Part shown: piece by piece, positions 10,147 to 20,885 of the stretch
Layout: each line of letters begins with the position of its first letter
How positions within the stretch are numbered: position 1 is the first letter of the stretch
Source: Acidimicrobiaceae bacterium
Lineage (GTDB): Bacteria; Actinomycetota; Acidimicrobiia; Acidimicrobiales; MedAcidi-G1
Assembly: GCA_002717365.1 (NCBI GenBank)
Contig: PBDJ01000008.1
Coordinates: forward strand, 1 to 64,000
Reading direction: 5' to 3'
Length of the DNA stretch: 64,000 bases
The notes under the pieces: generated by a model
Told to the model about the DNA's origin: nothing
Databases searched by the model: none
The model's input: the letters and a program-made list of their open reading frames with translations, nothing else
Made by a program: the position numbers and the translations under genes

Positions 10147-11241
10147 GTGAAGTTTCGTTGTGAACGTGACGTCTTAGACCGAGCGTTTTCCGTTGCCCGT
10201 CGCGCCGTTTCAGGTCGGAGTGGCTCTCATCCAGTCCTCTCCGGTCTTCAACTGGAATTGGTCGGAAATCACCTGACTGTCACCGGCAGTGATGGGGATC
10301 TCACCATTCGGGTTAAAGCTGAGGTCGGAGGGAAGAAGGACGGGGCAGTCGTGCTGTCGGCCCAGTTGGCATCAGACATCGTGCGATCCTTGGATGCCGG
10401 TCAAGTGGAATTTTCTGTCGAGGATGACGGGGCCACGTTGGTGGCTGGTCGTTCGGATTTCAGCCTTCGCACCATGCCGACCAACGAGTACCCGAGATTC
10501 GAAGAGCCCAGCGGTGATTCTGTGAACTTGAACGCTGTGATGGTGGCCGACGCCCTGGACCAGGTGGTCAAAGCAGCCAGCTTGGACGACGCTCGCCCCA
10601 TCCTCACTGGCGTTCTAATGGCCGCCGAGGAAGACGGTTTGCGATTTGTGGCAACCGACTCCTACCGCCTAGCTGTTCGTGACCTTCCTGGTACCGAGAT
10701 CTTGGGTCGCGATCAAACTGTTCTAGTTCCGTCCCGGGCTTTGGATGCCGTAGGACGGGTACTAGGTGACGCATCGAGCCTCACTATCCGTCTAGGTGAT
10801 CGTGACGCCTCCTTCATCATCAACGACGTCCAAATAGTGACCCGCCTCATCGAGGGTGAGTTCCCCAACTACCGAGGTCTCATCCCGGACAGTCACCCCA
10901 ATGCCTTGGTTGTTGACCGGGTGGCTTTCCTTGAAGCGGTGCGTCGGGTAGGGATTATGGCTAGGGATGCCACACCTGTTCGGCTGACCATGTCAGCCGA
11001 CGGGCTGGAACTTGTGGCCATTACCCAGGATGTAGGTCAAGGCCGGGAAACCATAGATGCCGAGTACTCCGGGTCAGATCTAACGGTGGCTTTCAATCCC
11101 GACTACCTGTTAGATGGCCTCGAGGTGAGTCCAGGAGACGAGGTGCGGTTGGAAACCGTGGACTCACTCAAACCAGCGGTGCTTCGCAGTGTGGGGAACG
11201 ACCATTTTTTATACCTGTTGATGCCCGTCCGGGTGTCCTAA
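10147..11241 (+). CDS. dnaN: DNA polymerase III subunit beta
   Basis: Beta-clamp; GTG start (MKFRCERDVLDRAFSVARRAV), C-terminal YLLMPVRV. Confidence 0.97.
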   Translation: MKFRCERDVLDRAFSVARRAVSGRSGSHPVLSGLQLELVGNHLTVTGSDGDLTIRVKAEVGGKKDGAVVLSAQLASDIVRSLDAGQVEFSVEDDGATLVAGRSDFSLRTMPTNEYPRFEEPSGDSVNLNAVMVADALDQVVKAASLDDARPILTGVLMAAEEDGLRFVATDSYRLAVRDLPGTEILGRDQTVLVPSRALDAVGRVLGDASSLTIRLGDRDASFIINDVQIVTRLIEGEFPNYRGLIPDSHPNALVVDRVAFLEAVRRVGIMARDATPVRLTMSADGLELVAITQDVGQGRETIDAEYSGSDLTVAFNPDYLLDGLEVSPGDEVRLETVDSLKPAVLRSVGNDHFLYLLMPVRVS

Positions 11242-11281
11242 ACACCCACAGGACTACCTCCCGGATAACAAACCGGATGTC

Positions 11282-12355
11282 ATGACCGTCCAGAGGCTCT
11301 GGCTCGCCGATTTCCGGAACCACAAAACGCTTGAGGTTTCCCTTGACCCAGGGGTGACTGTCGTCGTGGGGGCGAATGGCGACGGAAAGACCAACCTGCT
11401 TGAGGGTCTGGCTTGGCTTGCCCGTGGAACTTCATTCAGGGGCGCATCGACTGAGGCCATGGTCCGGAAGGGTGCCGATCGGGCGGTCATTCGAGCTGAG
11501 GTGGTCGATAGAGACCGGGTGGTTCTGTTGGAGGCCGAGCTAGTGGCCTCAGGGCGGAACCGGATCCAGGTCAATAAGAATCGCGTACAACGCCTCCGAG
11601 ACCTCCTAGGTCACTTCCGGACCACCGTCTTCGGACCCGACGACCTGATCTTGGTCAAAGGGGGACCCGCCGAGAGACGGACCTTGATCGACGATCTGCT
11701 GGTCGACCTCCAGCCCCGGAATCAAGCGCTCCGAGCCGACTTAGATCGTGTTTTGAGACAGCGCAACACTCTTCTGAAACAGGCCCGAGGGCGGTCCACC
11801 CCGAAAGTCAACGACACGCTCGATGTGTGGGATGCCAAGTTGTCCGAAGTAGGCGAGGCCCTGACAGCAGCTCGCATGGAACTGCTGACCGCCCTAGGGC
11901 CCGAAGCCAATCGACTACTGGGGATGTTGACGGGTGGTCGATCGGGATTAGCCATGACCTACGTCAGCGAGTGGAAGGACGACAGCTTGGCTGTTGCGCT
12001 CCGACAGGTTCGCCCGGAGGATCTACGGCGCGGTTTGAGCACGGTGGGACCCCACCGAGACGAAATTCGTATTGAGGTAGACGACCTTCCGGCACGGACC
12101 CATGCTTCCCAAGGGGAGCAGCGGTCGGTGGCCCTGGCCCTCCGACTGGCTGGCCATCAGATCGTGGTTGATCGAACAAAGACCGATCCGGTGGTTCTTC
12201 TGGACGACGTGTTTTCGGAACTGGACGATGATCGGTCGCGGGCCCTAGTAGACCTCCTCCCAGCTACCCAGGCCATTTTGACCACAGCCAGCGCGGTACC
12301 TGCCGGGGTAGCCCCCGGAACAGTTCTGCGCCTGTCCGACAGGACCCCGAGATGA
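11282..12355 (+). CDS. recF: DNA replication and repair protein RecF
   Basis: LADFRNHKTLEVSLDPGVTVVVGANGDGKTNLLEG; ABC signature and VVLLDDVFSELDDDR. Confidence 0.97.
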   Translation: MTVQRLWLADFRNHKTLEVSLDPGVTVVVGANGDGKTNLLEGLAWLARGTSFRGASTEAMVRKGADRAVIRAEVVDRDRVVLLEAELVASGRNRIQVNKNRVQRLRDLLGHFRTTVFGPDDLILVKGGPAERRTLIDDLLVDLQPRNQALRADLDRVLRQRNTLLKQARGRSTPKVNDTLDVWDAKLSEVGEALTAARMELLTALGPEANRLLGMLTGGRSGLAMTYVSEWKDDSLAVALRQVRPEDLRRGLSTVGPHRDEIRIEVDDLPARTHASQGEQRSVALALRLAGHQIVVDRTKTDPVVLLDDVFSELDDDRSRALVDLLPATQAILTTASAVPAGVAPGTVLRLSDRTPR

Positions 12356-12666
12356 GTCCAGATCGTGGCCCGGTTCCCATTCGGGCCAGCCTGGAAAAAC
12401 TCCTAGCCGGGCTGGGTTCCCCGGAAATTGACAGCATGACCATGCTGGTCGAGCGGTGGCCCGAGGTGGTGGGGGAGCACTTGGCTGAGCGGATTCAGGC
12501 CGTCGCCGTGCAGAGAAGAGAGCTCCTTGTGACCGTTGACGATCCTGCCTGGGCCAGCCAAATCGCTTGGTTAGAAGCCCAGTTGCTGGAGCGCGTTGAG
12601 GGCATTGTGGGGCCGGGTCGGATCGTTGCCGTCCGAGTCCGGGTGGAGGCCGTCGGAGGGGGCTAA
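12352..12666 (+). CDS. DUF721 (DciA-like) family protein
   Basis: Small protein between recF and gyrB; ...ERWPEVVGEHLAERIQAVAVQRRELLVTVDDPAWASQIAWLEAQLLERV. Confidence 0.88.
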   Translation: MSPDRGPVPIRASLEKLLAGLGSPEIDSMTMLVERWPEVVGEHLAERIQAVAVQRRELLVTVDDPAWASQIAWLEAQLLERVEGIVGPGRIVAVRVRVEAVGGG

Positions 12667-12690
12667 AGACGCCCCTGTGGGGACCCCAGG

Positions 12691-12745
12691 GTGTGGGTCC
12701 ATGGAGAGCCCGTGTGGGTCCGTGGAGAGCCCGTGTGGAGAGCCC
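12691..12745 (+). repeat. 21-bp tandem repeat (2 full units plus a shortened third)
   Basis: GTGTGGGTCCATGGAGAGCCC / GTGTGGGTCCGTGGAGAGCCC / GTGTGGAGAGCCC, intergenic upstream of gyrB. Confidence 0.85.
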
Positions 12746-12912
12746 TTGCGGGAGCCTGGATAAAGGCCACTGGTCCGTGGCTAATCTTGGCCTAGCTGGT
12801 AGGCTACTAAAGTCGTGAACTTACCCTCTGACCTGCGGTTTTGTACCGTATTGACTGGTTTTTTGACCAGTGGAATTCCGTACGGGAGTACACCGGTGAA
12901 AGGGTCCCGAAG

Positions 12913-14838
12913 ATGAGCGCGGAGACCTCCTACAGCGCCGCCGACATCACGGTTTTGGAAGGTCTCGAGGCCGTCCGGAAGAGGCCCGGTATGTACATCG
13001 GATCGACCGGCCCAACTGGGCTCCACCACCTCGTCTGGGAGGTCGTCGATAACTCGGTGGATGAGGCGATGGCCGGACACTGCACAACCATCGATGTCAC
13101 CCTCCTGGACGACGATTGCTGCCAAGTAACCGACGACGGTCGGGGAATTCCGGTTGGCCAACACCACCAGTACGACGACCTAGCGGCGGCTGAGGTGGTG
13201 CTGACCCTTCTCCACGCTGGAGGCAAGTTCGGCGGCGAGGGGTACAAGGTGTCCGGTGGGCTCCACGGGGTCGGCATCTCGGTTGTGAACGCCTTATCCA
13301 GCCGGGTAGAGGTCGAGATCGACCGCAACGGCCGGCACCACTACATGGACTTTGTGGAGGGCGGTCGGCTGGAGACCCGACTGTCGGACGTAGGCGACGC
13401 CCCGGACGGCCGTACGGGAACCACAGTCCGGTTCTGGCCCGATGGCTCGATCTTTGATGACACCCGCTTCCGGTTCCAGACGCTGGCCGAAAGGTTTCAG
13501 ATGATGGCCTTTCTGAACCGCGGCCTAAGGATCCGGCTCCGCGATGAACGGGAGGGAGACCACCACGAGGAGGTCGACCACTGCTACGAGGGCGGTATCC
13601 GGGACTTCGTAGCTCACGTCAACGCCTCTAAGGAATCGTTGTTCACCGAGGTGGGTTATATCCAGGGCGAGGAGGATGGTCAGGAGGTCGAGGTGGCCTT
13701 CCAGTGGAACACTGGCTTCAACACCGATGGTCTCCACTCGTTTGCCAACGGCATAAACACTCTCGAGGGAGGAATGCACGAGGAGGGCTTCCGGAGTGCC
13801 CTGACGGGGGTGATGAACCGGTACGCACGCAAGCGGGGCCAACTCCGGGAGAACGATGACAACCTCCAAGGGGAGGACATCCGCGAGGGCCTGACGGCCA
13901 TCATCAGCGTGCGCTTGGTCGATCCGCAATTCGAGGGCCAGACCAAGTCGAAGCTGGGCAACGTAGAGACCAGGTCGTTGGTCCAGCGGACTACCAATGA
14001 CAAGTTGGCCGAGTGGCTAGAGGAACACCCGTCGGAGGGCAAAAGGATCGTCCAGAAGGCGATCAACGCCCAACGGGCCCGGGTAGCTGCCCAGGATGCC
14101 CGAAAGTCGGCCCGTCGCAAGTCCGCCCTAGACGGGGCCGGCATGCCTGACAAGCTCAAGGACTGCGCGTCAGGAGACTCGCGAGAATCTGAGCTATTCA
14201 TCGTGGAGGGGGACTCGGCCGGTGGCTCAGCCGTTCAGGCCCGAGACCCCCGCACCATGGCCATCCTGCCCATCCGGGGAAAGATCCTGAACGTGGAGCG
14301 GGCCCGCTCCGACCGAATGCTCAAGAACGCGGAGATCCAGACCCTGATCCAAGCCATCGGCGGCGGGTTCGGCGAAGACTTCGAAGTGGACAAGATCCGG
14401 TACCACAAGGTGATCCTGCTGTGCGACGCCGACGTGGACGGAAGTCACATCAGGACACTCCTGTTGACGTTCTTCTTCCGCCAGATGAGGGCCTTGGTCG
14501 AAAATGGCCATGTGTACATCGCCCAGCCACCCCTTTATTCCACGGTGGTTGGACGCGAAAAGATGTATCTGAAGGATGACCACGCCAAGACCGCCTTCCT
14601 GATTGACAACCCATCCCACAAGAAAGAGTTCCAGCGTCTGAAGGGCCTGGGAGAGATGGACTTCGCCGAACTCCAGGAGACCACCATGGATCCGACCCGT
14701 CGAAGCCTCCTACAGGTTTCAGTCGAGATGTTGGCTATCGCCGACGAGGTTTTCTCCACCCTCATGGGTGAGGACGTGGAGAGCCGCAAGCGGTTCATCC
14801 AAACCAACGCCCGCGACGTGCGGTTCCTAGACATCTGA
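12913..14838 (+). CDS. gyrB: DNA gyrase subunit B
   Basis: VLEGLEAVRKRPGMYIGSTG, GGLHGVGISVVNALS, EGDSAGGSA, DADVDGSHIRTLLLTFFFRQM. Confidence 0.98.
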   Translation: MSAETSYSAADITVLEGLEAVRKRPGMYIGSTGPTGLHHLVWEVVDNSVDEAMAGHCTTIDVTLLDDDCCQVTDDGRGIPVGQHHQYDDLAAAEVVLTLLHAGGKFGGEGYKVSGGLHGVGISVVNALSSRVEVEIDRNGRHHYMDFVEGGRLETRLSDVGDAPDGRTGTTVRFWPDGSIFDDTRFRFQTLAERFQMMAFLNRGLRIRLRDEREGDHHEEVDHCYEGGIRDFVAHVNASKESLFTEVGYIQGEEDGQEVEVAFQWNTGFNTDGLHSFANGINTLEGGMHEEGFRSALTGVMNRYARKRGQLRENDDNLQGEDIREGLTAIISVRLVDPQFEGQTKSKLGNVETRSLVQRTTNDKLAEWLEEHPSEGKRIVQKAINAQRARVAAQDARKSARRKSALDGAGMPDKLKDCASGDSRESELFIVEGDSAGGSAVQARDPRTMAILPIRGKILNVERARSDRMLKNAEIQTLIQAIGGGFGEDFEVDKIRYHKVILLCDADVDGSHIRTLLLTFFFRQMRALVENGHVYIAQPPLYSTVVGREKMYLKDDHAKTAFLIDNPSHKKEFQRLKGLGEMDFAELQETTMDPTRRSLLQVSVEMLAIADEVFSTLMGEDVESRKRFIQTNARDVRFLDI

Positions 14839-17309
14839 TGGGCAAAGTTGTGGAACCGCCGGTGGAGGACGACACCCCCAACCTGGGTTCGATCCAACCC
14901 ATCGAGATCCAAGAGGAGATGGAGCAGTCGTTCCTCGACTACGCCATGTCGGTCATCGTGTCGCGGGCCCTACCTGATGCCCGCGACGGCTTGAAGCCCG
15001 TCCACCGTCGAATCCTCTGGGGGATGTACGACCTGGGGGCCCGGCCCGACCGACCGACCATGAAGTGCGCCCGGGTGACCGGCGAGGTTATGGGCAAGTA
15101 CCACCCGCACGGGGACCAGGCCATCTATGACGCTCTGGTGCGCATGGGCCAGGATTTCAGCCTTCGCCATCCGGTGGTCCACCCGAAGGGCAACTTTGGG
15201 TACTCGCCTGACGACGCCGCGGCAGCCGCCCGTTACACCGAATGCCGTCTCGATCCCATCGCCCTACAACTTCTGGCAGGGATAGACGAGGACACGGTGG
15301 ACTTTGCCGACAACTACTCGGGTGAGTTCACCGAACCGGAAGTCCTCCCGGCCCGGTTCCCTAACCTGCTGGTCAACGGAAGCCAGGGCATCGCCGTAGG
15401 CATGGCCACCAACATCCCCACCCACAACTTGGGAGAGGTGGTGGACGCCACGATCCACCTGATCGACTACCCGGACGCCACGCCCGACGACCTCATGGCC
15501 CACCTGCCAGCACCCGACTTCCCCACCGGGGCGCTCATCTTGGGCCGGGCCGGGATCCGTGACGCCTATCGGACCGGGCGGGGACAGGTCCGGATGCGAG
15601 CTCGGACCGACATCGAGGAGGGGTCACGGTCCAGCCGGATCGTGGTTACCGAGTTGCCGTACCAAGCCAGCCCCAACCTGATCATGTCCAAGATCCGGGA
15701 CCTGGTGGACGCCCGCGAGTTGGACGGAATTGCCGACGTCAACGACGAGTCAGCGCAGGGGTTGACCCGAATCGTGATCACTTTGAAACGCGACGCCCCG
15801 GCCTTGGTGATCCTGAACAACCTATTTAAGCGAACCCCGTTGCAGACCACCTTCTCGGTCAACACCGTGGCGCTGGTGGACGACGTCCCCCGCACGCTGG
15901 ACCTACGCGAGCTGTTGGTGGCCTACATAGATCACCAGGTGGAGGTGGTACGACGCCGGAGCGAGTTCCGGTTGGGTCGAGCACGAGACGAGGCGCACAC
16001 CACGGAAGGCCTACTCAAAGCCCTAGAGCGGATCGACGACGTGATCGCTCTGATCCGTGGTTCGGCCGACCGCCAGACGGCCCGAACTGGCCTGATGGCC
16101 GATCCGTTCAAGTTCACCGAGATCCAGGCCAACCACATCCTGGACATGCAGTTGGTCCGCCTGACCCGACTGGGTCGTACCAATCTCGAGGAACGGATGG
16201 CCGAGCTCCGCGAGACCATCACCGAACTGGAGGCCATTCTGGCCGACGAGAGCCGTCTGCTTTCCGTGATCAAGGACGAACTAGTTGCGATCCGGGCCAA
16301 CCATGCCACCCCCCGACGCAGCGAGATCATCCGCGACCCGGGTGAACTGGACATCGAGGACCTTATTGACGACGAAGAACTGGTCTTCGCCATGAGTGCT
16401 GCGGGCTACGTGAAGACCATGTCGACGTCGGTGTTCCGGACTCAGGGCCGCGGCGGGAAGGGCATCACGGGCGCCAAACTCAAGGACGAGGACGCGGTGT
16501 CACACCTGATCCACACCACGGCACACGCCTACCTGCTGTTCTTCTCGACCCGGGGGCGGGTCTACCGCCTAAAGGCCCACGAAGTTCCGACGGCTGGCCG
16601 CACGGCCCGGGGAACTTCCATCATGAACCTGCTACCCCTCCAGCCTGATGAGCGGATTCAGGCCGTCATCGACACCCGTGACTACGAATCAAATCGCTTC
16701 TTGTTCTTCGCTACCCGCAGTGGCCGAGTCAAGAAGACCCGCTTCACGGCCTACGACTCATCGTTAAAGGCTGGCCTGATAGCCGTGCGGCTGAACGACG
16801 GCGACGAGTTGGTGGCCGTGGTGCCAACCAGCGGATCGGACGACCTGTTCCTCGTGTCCCGAACCGGTCAAACGCTGCGGATCGACGAGAACGACGTTCG
16901 GGCCATGGGTCGAGACGCTGCCGGTGTGGTGGGTATGAAGTTCCGCGGCGACGACGAGCTGGTCTCGTGCTGCGTGGCCCGAAAAGACGCCACCATCTTG
17001 CACCTCACCACCGAGGGTTATGGCAAATGCACGGCACTCGACGAGTTTGGTACCAAGGGCCGGGCCGGGCTGGGGGTCCGTGGGATCCGGATTACTGATG
17101 ACCGCGGCTCAGTGGCCGGGGCTCTGATAGTCGGCGAAGGTGACGACCTGTTCGCCGTAACGACCGCCGGGATGATTATCCGGATGCCGGCTGCCGAGAT
17201 CTCGGTCCAGGGTCGGGACGCCACCGGGGTCCGAGTCGTGTCGCCTGGTGACGGCCAGGAGGTGACTGCCGTGTCTCCCGCACCGCCTGAGGATCTGGTG
17301 GTTGACTGA
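14838..17309 (+). CDS. gyrA: DNA gyrase subunit A
   Basis: [45 protein letters not shown] catalytic Tyr; C-terminal beta-propeller repeats. Confidence 0.98.
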   Translation: MGKVVEPPVEDDTPNLGSIQPIEIQEEMEQSFLDYAMSVIVSRALPDARDGLKPVHRRILWGMYDLGARPDRPTMKCARVTGEVMGKYHPHGDQAIYDALVRMGQDFSLRHPVVHPKGNFGYSPDDAAAAARYTECRLDPIALQLLAGIDEDTVDFADNYSGEFTEPEVLPARFPNLLVNGSQGIAVGMATNIPTHNLGEVVDATIHLIDYPDATPDDLMAHLPAPDFPTGALILGRAGIRDAYRTGRGQVRMRARTDIEEGSRSSRIVVTELPYQASPNLIMSKIRDLVDARELDGIADVNDESAQGLTRIVITLKRDAPALVILNNLFKRTPLQTTFSVNTVALVDDVPRTLDLRELLVAYIDHQVEVVRRRSEFRLGRARDEAHTTEGLLKALERIDDVIALIRGSADRQTARTGLMADPFKFTEIQANHILDMQLVRLTRLGRTNLEERMAELRETITELEAILADESRLLSVIKDELVAIRANHATPRRSEIIRDPGELDIEDLIDDEELVFAMSAAGYVKTMSTSVFRTQGRGGKGITGAKLKDEDAVSHLIHTTAHAYLLFFSTRGRVYRLKAHEVPTAGRTARGTSIMNLLPLQPDERIQAVIDTRDYESNRFLFFATRSGRVKKTRFTAYDSSLKAGLIAVRLNDGDELVAVVPTSGSDDLFLVSRTGQTLRIDENDVRAMGRDAAGVVGMKFRGDDELVSCCVARKDATILHLTTEGYGKCTALDEFGTKGRAGLGVRGIRITDDRGSVAGALIVGEGDDLFAVTTAGMIIRMPAAEISVQGRDATGVRVVSPGDGQEVTAVSPAPPEDLVVD

Positions 17310-17558
17310 CTGTCAGAGGTTGAGTTCACCGGCTTATGGGGGTGCTCCTGGCTCCCAGACGCTTTTTCAAGACCAAACTTCCTTAACAACACAACGCGGA
17401 GGGGATTTTTGGGCGCCGGTGTTGGACAGGTACTGGCCCCGGATTGGCCATCCTGACTTTGGCAAAGTCCTAGGTGTCAAGGGATGGAAGCGGTCAGTGG
17501 CTGCGTTGTTCGACCGTGACCGGTGGCATGCCGACGGTGACCCCTAGACTCCCGGCCC

Positions 17559-18356
17559 GTGGCCGACGACCAGATCGAGGGTTCGTCCCTAGACGACAGG
17601 TCGGACGACGGGCCGCTGGATTCCGGTGACGCCGTTATGGCAGGCGAACGAGAAGAATCACCCCGTACTTCGGATGGTTCACCAACTACCGAATCCTCAG
17701 CTGACCTTCTGGCTCGCCGGGTCGGTGATAGCGAGGAGGAGCCGGTCGATGATGGGGGCCTACACCCCGACCCGGTTTTTAGCGACGACCGGGTGTCTCG
17801 TCGGCCCCGGTTAGTCCGCCGACCTAACCGCGATCGGGCTCCAAAGGTTCGACGACCGAGCCGCGAACCTCAGGGACTAAGGGGGTCCCGGACGCCTTCG
17901 GGCGGCTATCGGGTGCGTCGAGTTCGGCGCCTCGTCCGCCACGTCGAGCCGTGGTCGATGCTCAAGGTCTGTCTCGTTTTCTATCTATGTGTCTGGGGCC
18001 TTCTGGTTATTGCTACCAAGATGCTGTGGAGTGCGGCCGACGAGGCAGGGACTATCGCCAAGATCGAATCGTTCGTGGAGGAGTTGTTTGCTCTCGAGTC
18101 GTTTGAGTTTGACTCGGACCAGATCTTCCGGATCTTTGTTCTGGGTGGCCTTGTTGTAGTGGTGGGCGGTATCGGAATCACCGTGGTCTTGACGGTGCTA
18201 TTCAATCTGATCAGTGATCTGACCGGAGGTGTCCGGTTCACGATGATCGAAGAAGAGACGGCGGTTCGGCAGCGTCGGCTGCGTCGCGGTGATGTCCTAG
18301 TTGAACCGGCGGAGATGCCGTCAGGTGGGCCTAGTCCGCCGCCGACCAGCGGGTAG
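17559..18356 (+). CDS. DUF3566 family transmembrane protein
   Basis: C-terminal two-TM region (VEPWSMLKVCLVFYLCVWGLLVIATKMLW ... ITVVLTVLFNLISDLTGGVRFTMIEEE); position after gyrA as in other actinobacteria. Confidence 0.88.
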   Translation: MADDQIEGSSLDDRSDDGPLDSGDAVMAGEREESPRTSDGSPTTESSADLLARRVGDSEEEPVDDGGLHPDPVFSDDRVSRRPRLVRRPNRDRAPKVRRPSREPQGLRGSRTPSGGYRVRRVRRLVRHVEPWSMLKVCLVFYLCVWGLLVIATKMLWSAADEAGTIAKIESFVEELFALESFEFDSDQIFRIFVLGGLVVVVGGIGITVVLTVLFNLISDLTGGVRFTMIEEETAVRQRRLRRGDVLVEPAEMPSGGPSPPPTSG

Positions 18357-18395
18357 TCAGGGTTCGGACCCCGGGGATACTGTTCCGGGTTCTGC

Positions 18396-18469
<74 letters not shown>

Positions 18470-18474
18470 CGTCC

Positions 18475-18612
18475 ATGCAGGCCATAAGACGAGCTCTCGC
18501 CGCCATTTCGGTGGCTGCCGCAATTGCCGGAGCCTTAAGGCTCCGTGGTGGGGCTGGGATCACCCGTCGGTCGGGTGGCTGGCGGCTCCTGTCCGGTCCG
18601 GAACGTCGCTGA
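18475..18612 (+). CDS. Small hypothetical protein, 45 aa, overlapping the next start (TGATG)
   Basis: Hand translation MQAIRRALAAISVAAAIAGALRLRGGAGITRRSGGWRLLSGPERR; stop TGA at 18610-18612 overlaps ATG 18612. Confidence 0.4.
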   Translation: MQAIRRALAAISVAAAIAGALRLRGGAGITRRSGGWRLLSGPERR

Positions 18613-19607
18613 TGCGTGTCGCTGTGTTGGGAGCGGGGGCTGTGGGGTCACGGGTGGTCCGCCAACTGCTTAGCACCGGCTCTGTGGATCGCATTGTTCT
18701 ACGTGACACGTCGGCTGAACGCCTGGCCCAGGTGTCACGCTCGTTGGGGGACCGGGTGGAATTGGAACACCACCCGTTTCCATCTGATCTAGAGGCCGAT
18801 GCTGTGGTTGTGGCCACCCCCCGGGGGACTCAACTAGAGGCCGTAGAGGCGGCGATCCAGGCCCGTAGGCCGGCCGTACTTGTCGGTGATGGGCTGGCCG
18901 AGACGATTGCCATCCTGCACCTAGCCGGTGCGGCGGCTCGGGCTCGGGTCCCGGTGGTTGTCGGGGCCGGCTTTGCTCCTGGGTTTAGTTGTGTCCTGGC
19001 TGCCCACGGAAGATCATGGTTTGACACGGTCAGAGAGATGCACGTCTCCAAGGCGGGTACCGGCGGGCCAGCCTGTGCCCTGGTCCACCACCGTGCCTTG
19101 AGCCGCCGTTCCTACGACTGGCGCGAGGACAGCTGGGTTCGGCGTGCCGGGGGGTCGGGTCGAGAACTGGCTTGGTTCCCGGACCCGGTTGGTCCCCGCG
19201 ACTGCTACCGGGCAGCGTTGCCTGACCCTGTCCTCCTCCACCACGCCTTCCCAACGGTGGAGAGGATTACCGCCCGGGTTGCTGCGACCCGTCGGGACCG
19301 ACTCACGGCACCGCTTCCCATGTTGTCCCCACCGCACGTGGAGGGTGGCAACGGGGCTATCCGGGTAGAGGTTCGGGGTCGACGAGCTGGCGTGGAGGAC
19401 GTAGTGGTGCTGGGTGTTACTGAACGTCCGGCGGTTGCGGCGGCGGCCGTGGCGGCCACCACCGTGGAGTGGTTGCTAGCCGACCGACACCTTGTCCAGG
19501 GGATGGTCGGGCTGGCCGAGATGGTTGAGCCGCTGGCTTTCCTCGATGATCTGGCTGATCGGGGAATCGAGGCTCAGATCTTTGAGGGCGAGCGGTCGCT
19601 GGCCTGA
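18612..19607 (+). CDS. Saccharopine dehydrogenase-like NAD(P)-binding protein
   Basis: N-terminal Rossmann MRVAVLGAGAVGSRVVRQLL, DAVVVATPRGTQLEAVEAAI. Confidence 0.7.
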   Translation: MRVAVLGAGAVGSRVVRQLLSTGSVDRIVLRDTSAERLAQVSRSLGDRVELEHHPFPSDLEADAVVVATPRGTQLEAVEAAIQARRPAVLVGDGLAETIAILHLAGAAARARVPVVVGAGFAPGFSCVLAAHGRSWFDTVREMHVSKAGTGGPACALVHHRALSRRSYDWREDSWVRRAGGSGRELAWFPDPVGPRDCYRAALPDPVLLHHAFPTVERITARVAATRRDRLTAPLPMLSPPHVEGGNGAIRVEVRGRRAGVEDVVVLGVTERPAVAAAAVAATTVEWLLADRHLVQGMVGLAEMVEPLAFLDDLADRGIEAQIFEGERSLA

Positions 19608-19626
19608 GGGGGCGGACTACTGGCGA

Positions 19627-20412
19627 TCAGGTACGGCCGACGAGGGCCAGAACCAGGGGGGCCAGAGTCGGGTTGGTGGCCAGGGCGTCGCCACCTTCGG
19701 CGGTGACTGCTCCGGACAGGTCGCAGAACAGACCCCCGGCTTCCGGAAAGATGGTCAGCATGGGGGCCACGTCCCACCTGCTCACGATCGGGTCGACCAT
19801 GGCGTCGGCTCGACCGGTAGCCACCAGGACATAGCCGTAGGCGTCGCCCCAGGTCCGTATTACGGCACCGTTCCCAACGAACGCGTCTAGAGCAGCGGCC
19901 GACGGCCAGTAGTCGACGCCGCTGGTCACGACGCACGCTCCTTGGAGATCGGTTCGGTCGCCGACCCGCGTTGGTTCTCCGTCCACGAAGCACCCACGCC
20001 CCCGGCCGGCCCATACACACTCATCCAAACCAGGAACGTTGATCACGCCGACGGCCGGGCCGTGGTCGTCCTCGAGGGCAACAAGGTTGGCGTACAGCGG
20101 AACGCCGTGGATAAAGGATTGGGTGCCGTCGATGGGGTCCAGGATCCAGGTACGGCCCGAGGTCCCTGCGACGTCGGGCTCTTCCTCGCCGATCACTGAG
20201 TCGTCGGGGAAGGTTTCGACAATCCGGTCCCTCAGGAGCCGCTCGGCTTCGCGGTCGGCGACGGTGACGGGAGTGCCATCACCCTTGGTTTCCACGTCCA
20301 AGTCGGTCCGGCGGAAGTACCGCAGTGTCAAGGCGCCGGCTTCCCGGGCTATCTGGACGGCAAAATCCACCAGGGCCGGGTCTACGGCCGGCCGGGGATC
20401 AGATGCGGTCAT
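19627..20412 (-). CDS. Inositol monophosphatase-family phosphatase, HisN-like (histidinol-phosphatase)
   Basis: GEEE, WILDPIDGTQSFIHGVPLYANLVAL and SRWDVAPM motifs. Confidence 0.85.
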   Translation of the reverse strand: MTASDPRPAVDPALVDFAVQIAREAGALTLRYFRRTDLDVETKGDGTPVTVADREAERLLRDRIVETFPDDSVIGEEEPDVAGTSGRTWILDPIDGTQSFIHGVPLYANLVALEDDHGPAVGVINVPGLDECVWAGRGRGCFVDGEPTRVGDRTDLQGACVVTSGVDYWPSAAALDAFVGNGAVIRTWGDAYGYVLVATGRADAMVDPIVSRWDVAPMLTIFPEAGGLFCDLSGAVTAEGGDALATNPTLAPLVLALVGRT

Positions 20413-20469
20413 CGCAGGAGCCTAGGACCGGGCGTCTGGAGAGGGGGGCTTGATTAGGTGGAGCTGAAC

Positions 20470-20514
20470 TAGCGCGCTCGGAGGGACTCGAACCCCCAAC
20501 CTTCTGATCCGTAA
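20470..20514. repeat. Distal att-like copy: 45-bp duplication of the tRNA-Arg 3' half
   Basis: TAGCGCGCTCGGAGGGACTCGAACCCCCAACCTTCTGATCCGTAA identical to 23560-23604; not part of a complete tRNA. Confidence 0.95.
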
Positions 20515-20611
20515 GTAGGGCCACGGGGATCTCCAGTCGGGTTATTTCTGCTCTGAACAGCCCATTCTACGACAGCTCTGTGTCTGACTGTGCCCCCGTG
20601 TGCCACTCCTG

Positions 20612-20631
20612 TGGCTGCCGGTGTGGCTGCC
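20612..20631. repeat. 20-bp subterminal repeat, left (TGGCTGCCGGTGTGGCTGCC)
   Basis: 19/20 identical to 23469-23488 near the other end of the element; internally repeats TGGCTGCC. Confidence 0.6.
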
Positions 20632-20768
20632 TAGTCGAAGATCACTCCGGCGGCTTCCGGATCGAACCCGGTCGGCAAGGAGTCGCTTAGTCGGGAACGT
20701 AGGCAATGCATCTCCAGCCCATTACCCCATAAAAGAGACAGTCGACGGCGTGGCGAGAAGTCCTTCAC
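20631..20768 (-). CDS. Small hypothetical ORF, 45 aa
   Basis: GTG start 20768; MKDFSPRRRLSLLWGNGLEMHCLRSRLSDSLPTGFDPEAAGVIFD; preceded by the same leader sequence as the lipoprotein gene. Confidence 0.35.
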   Translation of the reverse strand: MKDFSPRRRLSLLWGNGLEMHCLRSRLSDSLPTGFDPEAAGVIFD

Positions 20769-20775
20769 AGTTTGA

Positions 20776-20860
20776 GTCTGTCACCCCTCCCCGGAGGCGA
20801 GGAGTTCGTAAACCCACAGGGATTGGACCTCTGAGGGGGCGGGGGTGTCTCTGACGCCCT
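20776..20860 (-). repeat. Leader/hairpin repeat copy B
   Basis: Minus strand AGGGCGTCAGAGACACCCCC...CCTCAG[~44 nt]GGGGAGGGGTGACAGACT; homologous to 22408-22450 with a longer loop. Confidence 0.7.
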
Positions 20861-20885
20861 ACGTGTAGATACGTACAGACATCAA

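Noticed and set aside
17302-17547. Short plus-strand ORF between gyrA and DUF3566
   Set aside because: No motif, overlaps the gyrA end; likely non-coding spacer
20640-20720. tRNA-like text (GGGTTCGATCC) on the minus strand
   Set aside because: No acceptor or D-arm complementarity found and it lies in the 45-aa ORF
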